Shown here: piece after piece, positions 1-6,491 of the stretch
How the letters are laid out: each line of letters starts with the position of its first letter
Position numbering within the stretch: position 1 is the stretch's first letter
Assembly: GCA_963972105.1 (NCBI GenBank)
Contig: CAXAVH010000114.1
Span: 1 to 7,908 of the forward strand
From: NZQO01 sp002693605
GTDB lineage: Bacteria; Bacteroidota; Bacteroidia; Flavobacteriales; Flavobacteriaceae
Reading direction: 5' to 3'
Length of the DNA: 7,908 bases
Notes under the pieces: model-generated
Seen by the model: the letters and a program-made list of their open reading frames with translations, nothing else
What the model was told of the DNA's origin: nothing
The model's database searches: none
Made by a program: the position numbers and the translations under genes

Positions 1-366
1 CTCCTGGGCGTTTGGGCATCAAAATGGGAAAATGTGGTATCGGTCGCGGGAAGGTTGACATTTCAGAATGAATTGGCCCTGTTATCGAATATCGACGTAA
101 TGCTGGCAATGGACAGCGGCAACGGGCACTTGGCGGCAATGATGGGAGCCAAGGTCGTCACGCTTTGGGGGGTGACGCACCCCTATGCGGGTTTTGTTCC
201 GTTTGGCCAACCTATGGCCAACCAATTAACGGCAAATCGTGATTTGTACCCGTTAGTGCCTACGTCGGTGTACGGGAAGACTTTTCCCGCAGGTTATCAG
301 CACGCCATCGAATCTATTCCGGTGGAAAAGGTGATAGCGCGTATTTCTGAAATTCTAGCAAATTAA
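1..366 (+). CDS. Glycosyltransferase family 9 protein, C-terminal part (5' end outside window)
   Basis: The frame is open from base 1 to the TAA at 364-366, giving 121 residues of a protein whose start lies upstream. The diagnostic stretch is MDSGNGHLAAMMGAK followed by VVTLWGVTHPYAGF. It matches the C-terminal nucleotide-sugar binding motif of GT9 enzymes (heptosyltransferase type), which has the form D-[ST]-G-x-x-H-[IL]-A followed by a W/F-G-x-T-x-P segment. The Asp codon is at 112-114 and the His codon at 127-129. The usual Pro after D-S-G is Asn here; Bacteroidota members often carry a DSxNxH form, so this does not look like a defect. Family members transfer sugars, classically ADP-heptose, to lipopolysaccharide core at the cytoplasmic face of the inner membrane. 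The real donor and acceptor cannot be read from this fragment. A GTG at 34 is an internal Val codon, not a start. The gene converges on the reductase at 374. Confidence 0.88.
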   Translation, partial: LLGVWASKWENVVSVAGRLTFQNELALLSNIDVMLAMDSGNGHLAAMMGAKVVTLWGVTHPYAGFVPFGQPMANQLTANRDLYPLVPTSVYGKTFPAGYQHAIESIPVEKVIARISEILAN

Positions 367-373
367 CCCTAGA

Positions 374-1423
374 TTAAACATCGTCGTAATCTATGACTAT
401 TGTTGCTGAGGTTGGATGTGCCTGGCAGGTAAGGATAAGCCCATCTGCAAGGTCCTCATCGGTCAAGATCTGGTTCTTGCGCATTTCGGCCGTACCTTCC
501 TTCAAGCGGGCAATGCAAGTGCTGCAAATACCTCCTTGGCACGAATACGGTGGCTCCATACCATGATCCAGCGCCGCATCGAGGATCGATTTGTGCTGGG
601 GCATTTCAAACGATTCGGTGTCATCATCCAGCACGATCGTCACGTTGGAATTTCCGTCGTGCGCCTTCGTGAGCAGTCCTTTTTCGGCGGTGGAAAAGAG
701 CTCGAATAAAATTTGCTTTTCGTTATAACCGTGTTCCTTCAGTACCGAAGAAACTTCGTCGATCATAGGTTCTGGGCCGCATAAGTAGGCGAGGTCAAAA
801 CGGTTGCCCTTAAACTTGTTCTTTAGCAAATGGTTTACCGTAGACCGCTCTATACGGCCAAAGGTAGCACCCTCGTCGAGCTTTCGACTGTAGAAAAACT
901 CAAGTACGAATTGGTCTGGAAATTCTTTTTTCAGCTTCAGTAGCTCCTTATGGAACATGGTCTCGGTAAGCGATTGGTTACCATATACCAATGTAAACTT
1001 GCTATTGGGTTCGTGCAACAGGGTTGTCTTAATAATAGAGAGCACGGGAGTTATGCCGCTTCCCGCCGCAAAGGCTAGGAAGCTACGCGACTGGTCGGGT
1101 TGGGGCACGACGGTGAATTTCCCCTCGGGGGGCATGACCTCCAGGGTATCGCCGGCCTGTAGCTTGGTATTGGCATAGACCGAGAAGGCGCCTTTCGATA
1201 CCTTTTTAACCCCAATGGTGAAGGTGCTTCCGCCGGGGGTGGAACAAATGGAATACGCACGGCGAATTTCGGTGCCCTCGTGCATGTGTTTTATGGTAAT
1301 GTATTGTCCGGCCTTAAATGCGAACGTTTCAGACAGTTGTGATGGTACCTCAAAGGTTATGGAAACCGCGTTCTGAGTCTCTAGGTTCACCTCTGAAATT
1401 CTCAACGAATAGAAATGGCTCAT
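374..1423 (-). CDS. FAD-dependent NAD(P)H oxidoreductase with C-terminal 2Fe-2S ferredoxin domain (PaaE/Hcr-like)
   Basis: 349 residues from the ATG at 1421-1423. The frame extends 9 codons further to a TTG at 1450, but that extension is poor and the protein from MSHFYSLRI aligns better with the family. Domain order is an FAD-binding beta-barrel (about 1-105, with R55-A-Y57-S58), an NAD(P)-binding Rossmann domain (about 110-235, with GSGITP at 121-126 and CGPEPMI at 215-221), and a plant-type ferredoxin domain (about 258-349). The cluster ligands are Cys295, Cys300, Cys303 and Cys333, spaced C-x4-C-x2-C-x29-C, and all are present. Such proteins pass electrons from NAD(P)H through FAD and 2Fe-2S to a partner oxygenase or other acceptor in the cytoplasm. 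PaaE of phenylacetyl-CoA epoxidase has this layout, but no paaABCD genes are visible, so the partner is unknown. It is transcribed divergently from sprE. Confidence 0.9.
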   Translation of the reverse strand: MSHFYSLRISEVNLETQNAVSITFEVPSQLSETFAFKAGQYITIKHMHEGTEIRRAYSICSTPGGSTFTIGVKKVSKGAFSVYANTKLQAGDTLEVMPPEGKFTVVPQPDQSRSFLAFAAGSGITPVLSIIKTTLLHEPNSKFTLVYGNQSLTETMFHKELLKLKKEFPDQFVLEFFYSRKLDEGATFGRIERSTVNHLLKNKFKGNRFDLAYLCGPEPMIDEVSSVLKEHGYNEKQILFELFSTAEKGLLTKAHDGNSNVTIVLDDDTESFEMPQHKSILDAALDHGMEPPYSCQGGICSTCIARLKEGTAEMRKNQILTDEDLADGLILTCQAHPTSATIVIDYDDV

Positions 1424-1439
1424 AGCACTTATTTTTCGA

Positions 1440-1447
1440 CAAAAATA
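1440..1447 (-). promoter_or_regulatory. Possible -7 box for the reductase gene
   Basis: Read on the minus strand this is TATTTTTG, a full match to the flavobacterial -7 element TAnnTTTG. It lies 16 bases upstream of the ATG ending at 1423, which would give a very short leader of about 10 bases. I found no clear TTG -33 element at the usual distance (about 17-23 bases upstream), so the call rests on the -7 box and its position alone. AT-rich sequence gives such matches by chance. Confidence 0.35.
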
Positions 1448-1538
1448 CAAATTAGAGCTATAGAAAGTAAGCCTGATTGAAGTTTGTTGCCCTTTTCAAT
1501 TTTTGGGGGTTTTCACTTCCGAAGTTAAAAAAGAACTG

Positions 1539-1546
1539 TATTTTTA
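1539..1546 (+). promoter_or_regulatory. Probable -7 box of the sprE transcript (one mismatch)
   Basis: The sequence TATTTTTA matches the flavobacterial -7 consensus TAnnTTTG except for the last base. It sits within a 17-base core (1534-1550) nearly identical to the promoter core before atpB (5329-5347), which supports its being a real promoter. No good TTG -33 element is visible; TTC at 1516-1518 is the nearest at suitable spacing. Transcription would begin around 1552, leaving a leader of roughly 65 bases before the TTG start at 1619. Confidence 0.45.
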
Positions 1547-1571
1547 CCGACCTTACGGGCACTCTACATAC

Positions 1572-1588
1572 TAAAACCAAAGGTTTTA
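1572..1588 (+). other. Hairpin in the sprE 5' leader
   Basis: TAAAACC (1572-1578) and GGTTTTA (1582-1588) form a perfect 7-bp stem with the three-base loop AAA. It lies about 30 bases upstream of the TTG start of sprE and downstream of the proposed -7 box, so it would be in the mRNA leader. No T tract follows, so it is not an obvious attenuator. It could affect ribosome access or mRNA stability, or be a DNA-binding palindrome. The structure is seen directly; any role is inferred. Confidence 0.45.
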
Positions 1589-1618
1589 AGTTACAGTATC
1601 ATATAAACCTAATTTATT

Positions 1619-4180
1619 TTGAAAGGATTACATAAACTTACCATTGTTATTCTGGCCGTACTCGTGTTCACGGCTTGTTCACGCAAAAAGAGCACCTTTG
1701 TCTCCAGGAATTACCACGCCGTTACCGCCGAGTATAATACCCTTTATAATGGTAACCTAGCCTTCGAACAAGGCAAGGAAGCGTTGGCCATGGGCTACCA
1801 AGATAACTTTTGGGAAATATTACCGGTAGAGCGTATTGACCTCCAGGAAAAGAAGGGCGCGCCAGGACAGGGCCTTGACCCCAACTTTAACCGCGCCGAG
1901 GAAAAAAGTGCGAAGGCAATTCAGAAACATTCCATTTACGTAAATGGAAAAGAACACAACCCGCAGGTAGACGAGGCGTATATGCTGCTGGGCAAGTCCC
2001 GGTACTACGACCAGCGTTACGTGGCCGCGCAGGATGCCTTCAATTTTATTCTGAACCGATACCCTACGAGCAATAGCATTAACCGCGCGAAGGTGTGGAA
2101 GGCGAAGACCAATATCCGCCTCAGAAACGAAGAGCTGGCACTCGAGAATTTGCAGGAAATGCTGGACAATGCAAACTTGGACGAAGAGGAACTCGCCGAT
2201 GCTTCGGCCATTATGGCCCAGGCCTACATCAACCTCGATTCCATCGAGGAGGCCTTGCCCTACGTAAAAATGGCATCACAATTCGTTAAGAACGATGAGC
2301 TTCAGGGCCGCTACGCCTACATAAAGGGTCAGCTCTACGACCAGTTGGAAATGCGCGATAGCGCCAATATGGCGTTTGATGAGGTAATTGCGCTAAACCG
2401 CAAGTCGCCGCGCATCTATATGATAAATGCCTATATCGAAAAGGCACGCAATTTCGATTACGACACCGAAGACAGAACCGCGTTTCTGGAACTGCTGTTC
2501 GAACTGGAGGCCAATCGCGAGAATCGGCCATACCTCGATAAGATTTACAACCAGATTGGCGAGTACTACCGAAATGTTGACAGTATAGAAACAGCCGTTG
2601 CCTATTATAATAAATCAATCAAGAATTTTAAGAATGATAAGTTCATGCAAGCGGTAAACTACCGTACCCTTGCCGAAATTAACTTCGACAGATCGCTCTA
2701 TAAAAATGCCGGCGCCTATTACGATAGCACCCTAACCCAGTTGGTGCCTAAAACACGCGAATGGAGACGCATAACCAAAAAACGTGAGAATCTGGACGAT
2801 GTTATTAAGTATGAGGATATCGCTACGGAAAATGACAGCATACTGCGCATTGCACGAATGAGTGAGAGCGAGCAACTAGCTTACTTTACCGAATATACCG
2901 AAAGGTTGAAAGCGAAGGCCATTGCCGATTCCCTAGAGAACGTCAAGCAACAGGAGGCATTTGCCAATAATGAATTCTACAAGAAAAACCAGACCAATAC
3001 GCCTGGTGGCAAGGGAGGGACGTTCTATTTTTACAACCCGACCACGGTAGCCTACGGCAAGCAGGAGTTCAAGAAAATATGGGGCGACCGCAACCTAGAA
3101 GATTACTGGCGCCTGTCCAGTAGGCCTTCCAGCTTACTGGAAGATGAGGTTGTAGCCGATGCAGGAGTGCCCATTTCCGAAAACGAACTGTTCGATCCGC
3201 AAACCTACCTCGCAACCATACCGACAGATGGGGCGGTTTTGGACAGTCTCGCCAAGGACAGGAACTTTGCCTACTACCAATTGGGGCTCATCTATAAAGA
3301 GCAATTTAGGGAATACGCCCTGTCGGCAAATCGCCTAGAAACCCTGTTGGCCCACCAGCCCGAAGAACGCTTGGTATTGCCCGCAAAATACAACCTGCAC
3401 AGGGTATACGTCGAATTGGGGAACGAAGCGAAGGCCGCTGAATATAAAAACGATATTGTCTCGAATTATCCAGAATCGCGATATGCGCAGATTCTGCTGA
3501 ATCCGAACACGCTGTTGGCCGAAGACGAATCGAGTCCGGAGTTCAAGTACAAACAATTGTATAAAGAATTTGAGGCATCGAAATACCAATACGTAATAGA
3601 TCAGAGCGATGACTATATCGCGCAATATACCGGCACCGATATCGTACCCAAGTTCGAGTTGTTGAAAGCTACTGCCGTGGCGCGGCAACAAGGGTTCGAG
3701 CCCTACAAGAAAGCGCTCAACTTTATCGCGCTAAACTACCCAAATGCCCAAGAAGGAAAACAGGCCGAGGAAATTTACAAGACCGTGTTGCCAGGGCTGG
3801 AATTCAACGGATTTGAGCCGGAGGAAACGGCTACGAAATTCAAATTGGTGTATACTTTCGATGTCTCGGAAACAGAGCAGGCCAATGCGCTTATTGATAA
3901 GCTTACGGAAGCCATATCCACCTACGGTTATCGCGAGATGGATATTTCCCTTGATTATTACACCCCGGAAACGGTTTTCGCGATTGTCCACGGGTTTAAC
4001 ACCAAGACCGGTGCACGGCAATTTGGCGAGGCGCTAGAGGAAAACAAGAAATTCAAGATTAAACGGCCCCATTTTGAAATTGCCACTCCCAATTACAAAA
4101 TTGTGCAAATTCACAAAAATTTAGCTGCCTATCAAGATCAGGGCGCGATGGACCAATCGAATAGCAATCCCCAAAAATAA
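1619..4180 (+). CDS. sprE: SprE/PorW-type TPR lipoprotein of gliding motility and type IX secretion
   Basis: 853 residues, starting at TTG 1619. An in-frame TAA at 1610-1612 rules out a longer reading, and only this start (or ATT at 1616) keeps the signal peptide. The N-terminus is a lipoprotein signal ending FTAC, with lipidated Cys at residue 20. The residues after it (SRKKS) are basic, without the acidic pattern of Bacteroidota surface-export signals, so a periplasmic-facing anchor is likely. TPR-like helical repeats occupy about 116-390 and 550-630. A segment at about 468-505 (FYFYNPTTVAYGKQEFKKIW) and a C-terminal alpha/beta domain (about 740-840) look typical of the family. In Flavobacterium, SprE is needed for type IX secretion and gliding; its Porphyromonas counterpart PorW is thought to link parts of the secretion machinery. 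It probably leads a transcript with bactofilin and atpZ, 5 bases ahead of the former. The weak TTG start suggests modest expression. Confidence 0.85.
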   Translation: MKGLHKLTIVILAVLVFTACSRKKSTFVSRNYHAVTAEYNTLYNGNLAFEQGKEALAMGYQDNFWEILPVERIDLQEKKGAPGQGLDPNFNRAEEKSAKAIQKHSIYVNGKEHNPQVDEAYMLLGKSRYYDQRYVAAQDAFNFILNRYPTSNSINRAKVWKAKTNIRLRNEELALENLQEMLDNANLDEEELADASAIMAQAYINLDSIEEALPYVKMASQFVKNDELQGRYAYIKGQLYDQLEMRDSANMAFDEVIALNRKSPRIYMINAYIEKARNFDYDTEDRTAFLELLFELEANRENRPYLDKIYNQIGEYYRNVDSIETAVAYYNKSIKNFKNDKFMQAVNYRTLAEINFDRSLYKNAGAYYDSTLTQLVPKTREWRRITKKRENLDDVIKYEDIATENDSILRIARMSESEQLAYFTEYTERLKAKAIADSLENVKQQEAFANNEFYKKNQTNTPGGKGGTFYFYNPTTVAYGKQEFKKIWGDRNLEDYWRLSSRPSSLLEDEVVADAGVPISENELFDPQTYLATIPTDGAVLDSLAKDRNFAYYQLGLIYKEQFREYALSANRLETLLAHQPEERLVLPAKYNLHRVYVELGNEAKAAEYKNDIVSNYPESRYAQILLNPNTLLAEDESSPEFKYKQLYKEFEASKYQYVIDQSDDYIAQYTGTDIVPKFELLKATAVARQQGFEPYKKALNFIALNYPNAQEGKQAEEIYKTVLPGLEFNGFEPEETATKFKLVYTFDVSETEQANALIDKLTEAISTYGYREMDISLDYYTPETVFAIVHGFNTKTGARQFGEALEENKKFKIKRPHFEIATPNYKIVQIHKNLAAYQDQGAMDQSNSNPQK

Positions 4181-4185
4181 ACGAT

Positions 4186-4662
4186 ATGTTCAACGATAAG
4201 AAGGAGAAACTTTCCAACGAACCCGGCACCGGTCAAAACCGAATCAACGAGGGCACTGTGCTTACCGGCGATATAGAATCTTCCGGATTTTTCAGGATTG
4301 ACGGCAGCGTAACGGGAAATATAAAAACCCCCTCGAAGGTCGTACTTGGTAAATCGGGGATCATTAACGGCACCCTTTCTTGTGAAAATGCCGATATAGA
4401 AGGAAACTTCAACGGAACCCTGGATGTATCAGGGACCCTAACCCTACGAGCTACCGCACATATCGAGGGAGAGGTTACCGTGGGTAAATTGGCGGTTGAG
4501 CCGGGCGCTACCTTTAATGCCTCGTGCGCAATGCACAACGGCAGCAATGGTTCGTCTAGACGAAATGTTTCTACAAAGGCCATAGCGAGGCAACCTGCCA
4601 AGGGAGGTTCGGTTCATGACAGGCAACAACGCGCTAAGCAGGAGGCCGAACCCTTAAAATAA
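4186..4662 (+). CDS. Bactofilin (polymer-forming cytoskeletal protein)
   Basis: 158 residues from the ATG 5 bases after the sprE stop. Residues about 22-118 form the bactofilin core: short beta-strand repeats rich in Gly, Asn and Val/Ile at regular spacing (for example GTVLTGDIESSGFFRIDGSV, GKSGIINGTLSCENADIEGN, ATAHIEGEVTVGKLAVEPGA), the pattern of a right-handed beta-helix. A flexible, basic and Gln/Ser-rich tail of about 40 residues follows. Bactofilins polymerise without nucleotide into filaments under the inner membrane and act in cell shape, polarity or localisation of envelope machinery. No transmembrane segment is seen; membrane attachment, if any, would be through the short N-terminus. 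The stop is 2 bases from the next gene, so translation is likely coupled. The family call is secure; its cellular job in this organism is not known from sequence. Confidence 0.9.
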   Translation: MFNDKKEKLSNEPGTGQNRINEGTVLTGDIESSGFFRIDGSVTGNIKTPSKVVLGKSGIINGTLSCENADIEGNFNGTLDVSGTLTLRATAHIEGEVTVGKLAVEPGATFNASCAMHNGSNGSSRRNVSTKAIARQPAKGGSVHDRQQRAKQEAEPLK

Positions 4663-4664
4663 TT

Positions 4665-4883
4665 ATGGCATCCGGTGGCGATAACGGATTAAGACGGTGG
4701 GCCGTTCTCACGGCCATCGCTATGGAAATGGGAGTAATAATCTACGTTTTCGTAAAGGGGGGGCAGTGGCTGGACGCCACGTATAACAATGGCCAAAAGC
4801 TATTCGTCATTATTGCCACCCTAGCGGGGGTCGCCGCTTCCTTATTTCTGGTGATTAAACAGTTAAATAAGTTGAACAAATAG
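4665..4883 (+). CDS. atpZ: AtpZ/AtpI-family ATP synthase accessory protein
   Basis: 72 residues with two membrane helices (about 12-31 and 44-65) joined by a short loop containing GGQWLDATYNNG. This matches the G-x-W-L-D signature between the two helices of small AtpZ/AtpI-type proteins encoded ahead of F-type ATP synthase genes. In other bacteria the AtpI/AtpZ pair has been linked to assembly of the c-ring and to Mg2+/Ca2+ transport. The ATG at 4665 is 2 bases after the bactofilin stop, and the next gene begins 4 bases after this one ends, so the gene is probably read from the sprE transcript. Its place just before another membrane protein and atpB supports an Fo assembly role. Confidence 0.83.
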   Translation: MASGGDNGLRRWAVLTAIAMEMGVIIYVFVKGGQWLDATYNNGQKLFVIIATLAGVAASLFLVIKQLNKLNK

Positions 4884-4887
4884 AGTC

Positions 4888-5274
4888 ATGCGCAAGATCG
4901 TATCTTTTATGGGTCTGTTGCTACTTGTATTGGCCATCGCGCTGGGAATTCACCTTGCCGTCCGTTCCTTTTTGGGAATACCACTATGGGACCACCGCAT
5001 TGGCCTTGCGTACGCCGCGAACTTTCTTCTGGCGGGCGTTATCCTGGTGGCGGTGTACCGCACCCTGAAAAATAAATCCTCACTCTCTGGATTTGTATTT
5101 ATTGCCGGCAGCGGACTCAAATTTGTGGTTTTTTTCCTGCTCTTCTACCCACACTATCAAGCCGATGGGATTATGCACACCGCCGAATTTATCACATTTT
5201 TCATTCCCTATGCCCTCTCCCTTATTTTGGAAGTAACCTATCTTTCCAAACAGCTTAATAATCAGGTATATTGA
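4888..5274 (+). CDS. Four-helix membrane protein in the AtpI (subunit I) position, probably DUF6168-type
   Basis: 128 residues with four predicted membrane helices (about 4-27, 38-60, 66-86, 98-119) and short polar loops. There is no recognised catalytic motif. Size, helix number and position between atpZ and atpB match ATP synthase subunit I (AtpI/UncI), and the third helix with following loop, GSGLKFVVFFLLFYPHYQ, resembles the corresponding part of subunit I. I believe Bacteroidota proteins of this kind are filed under a domain of unknown function (DUF6168), but that is from memory and not confirmed. By analogy it would help assemble or stabilise the c-ring with AtpZ; this is inference from context. 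It ends at TGA 5272-5274, followed by an AT-rich gap that carries the atpB promoter. Confidence 0.7.
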   Translation: MRKIVSFMGLLLLVLAIALGIHLAVRSFLGIPLWDHRIGLAYAANFLLAGVILVAVYRTLKNKSSLSGFVFIAGSGLKFVVFFLLFYPHYQADGIMHTAEFITFFIPYALSLILEVTYLSKQLNNQVY

Positions 5275-5275
5275 A

Positions 5276-5316
5276 TTTTTTTTCCGGAACGAAAAAAGAC
5301 TAAAAATTGTTTTTTC
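5276..5316 (+). terminator. AT-rich fold-back, possible weak terminator before the atp operon
   Basis: Starting just after the stop at 5274, TTTTTTC (5278-5284) can pair with GAAAAAA (5291-5297) around the loop CGGAAC. The same GAAAAAA can instead pair with TTTTTTC at 5310-5316, which is a U run in RNA. The stems are almost all A-T, so this is not a classical GC-rich terminator. It is listed because it lies exactly between the last gene of the upstream block and the atpB promoter. It may reduce read-through, or be only base-composition noise. Confidence 0.25.
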
Positions 5317-5341
5317 AATAAAGATTATAACTGTATTTTTG
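5307..5341 (+). promoter_or_regulatory. Promoter of the atpBEFHA operon
   Basis: TATTTTTG at 5334-5341 is a complete match to the flavobacterial -7 consensus TAnnTTTG. A TTG at 5307-5309 can serve as the -33 element, with 24 bases between, marginally longer than the 17-23 usually quoted. Transcription would start near 5348 and leave about 30 leader bases before the atpB ATG. The site lies in the only long gap of the plus-strand block, where an independent promoter for the ATP synthase genes is expected. Confidence 0.65.
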
Positions 5342-5377
5342 CACCGATTTTAAGGACACCGTTATTTTACGTCTGTT

Positions 5378-6460
5378 ATGCAAAGACCCTTTATTAAAAA
5401 TTTACTGATTCTAGCTTTCATTTTTGGTATGGCCCCGACGTATGCTCAGGCAGCGGAAGAAATGCCCGAGACCCAAGAACTTTCCGCGGAAGAGGAGAAA
5501 GCTTCTGAAATTGATAGCTTTATTGAGCATCACCTTCAAGACTCGTACGATTTCACGTTTTTTTCTGATGAAGAGGCTGGGAAGCACTATGGTTTTCCGT
5601 TGCCCGTCATTTTGTTCGACGACGGTTTAAAGGTGTTCTCTTCGGCTAAATTCCACCACGGCGAGACCGTTGCCGAGGTAGACGGAAACTACTACACCAT
5701 TTACCACTCGAAAATTTACGAAACCGATGCCGCCGGAACTCTTCAGTTCGACGATGCCGGACATCCTACCAACGATAAACCATTGGATTTTTCTATTACC
5801 AAGAACGTGGTTACCATGTTGTTGGTATCGTTGCTAATGTTCTTCTTGTTCCGTGCCCTGGCAAAATCGTACAAGAAAAATCAAGGTATTCCCTCTGGCG
5901 TGGGCCGTTTCCTAGAGCCATTGGTGCTCTTCGTGCGCGATGAGATTGCCATACCCAATATTGGGCATAAAAAATATAAGAAGTACATGAGCTTTCTGCT
6001 CACTATCTTCTTCTTTATTTGGTTCTTGAACCTTTTAGGTATGACCCCTCTGGGCGTCAACGTAACCGGTAACATAGCGGTAACCTTTGGTTTGGCGCTT
6101 ATTGTATTTTTAATAACCAACTTAACTGCCAATAAGAATTATTGGGGGCATATTTTTTGGATGCCCGGCGTGCCCAAGGTAATGCGAATTGTCCTTGCGC
6201 CCATCGAGTTGCTTGGGGTTATCATTAAGCCCTTTTCGTTGATGATACGTCTTTACGCGAACATGACCGCAGGTCACGTGGTGCTTATGAGCATCATCGC
6301 GTTGATGTTTATATTTAAGAATTGGTTGGGCAGCTCGCTGTCATTTGGCCTTGCCTTTGCCCTGGCCATTCTAGAATTATTGGTTGCGGCCCTACAGGCC
6401 TATATCTTTACAATGCTTTCGGCACTGTATTTCGGTATGGCGAATGAGGAGTCGCACTAA
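5378..6460 (+). CDS. atpB: F-type ATP synthase subunit a (Fo proton channel)
   Basis: 360 residues, well above the 271 of the E. coli protein. The extra length is N-terminal: a signal peptide (residues 1 to about 25, likely cut after AQA) and a hydrophilic domain to about residue 140, acid-rich at first and with two HH pairs, presumably periplasmic. The membrane part has helices near 143-162, 203-224, 230-250, 270-312 and 321-356. The essential Arg is R291 in MIRLYANMTAGH, equivalent to E. coli Arg210. The position of E. coli Glu219 is His300, and that of His245 is Glu333, seven residues before Gln340 (E. coli Gln252) in ELLVAALQAYIF. All groups needed for proton transfer are therefore present, in the swapped arrangement known from mitochondria and many bacteria. 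The gene is first in the operon, 37 bases after its -7 box and 31 bases before atpE. Confidence 0.96.
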   Translation: MQRPFIKNLLILAFIFGMAPTYAQAAEEMPETQELSAEEEKASEIDSFIEHHLQDSYDFTFFSDEEAGKHYGFPLPVILFDDGLKVFSSAKFHHGETVAEVDGNYYTIYHSKIYETDAAGTLQFDDAGHPTNDKPLDFSITKNVVTMLLVSLLMFFLFRALAKSYKKNQGIPSGVGRFLEPLVLFVRDEIAIPNIGHKKYKKYMSFLLTIFFFIWFLNLLGMTPLGVNVTGNIAVTFGLALIVFLITNLTANKNYWGHIFWMPGVPKVMRIVLAPIELLGVIIKPFSLMIRLYANMTAGHVVLMSIIALMFIFKNWLGSSLSFGLAFALAILELLVAALQAYIFTMLSALYFGMANEESH

Positions 6461-6491
6461 ATGTTGAACGTTTAATTTTTAATTATATATT

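Noticed and set aside
34..366. GTG at 34 as the start of a 110-residue gene
   Set aside because: The same frame is open to base 1 and the codons before 34 read like the rest of a GT9 protein, so the GTG is an internal Val codon of a truncated gene.
1424..1450. Nine-codon N-terminal extension of the reductase from a TTG at 1450
   Set aside because: The extension overlaps the probable -7 box, and the ATG at 1423 gives the expected N-terminus for the FAD domain.
3335..4037. Open frames within sprE on both strands (for example 3335-3691 minus, 3731-4021 minus and 3744-4037 plus)
   Set aside because: They are shadows of a long gene with a clear family identity; their products are of low complexity for real proteins and lack motifs.
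4233..4601. 122-residue antisense reading frame over the bactofilin gene
   Set aside because: It mirrors the periodic beta-helix codons of the sense gene, shows no recognisable domain and has no independent leader.
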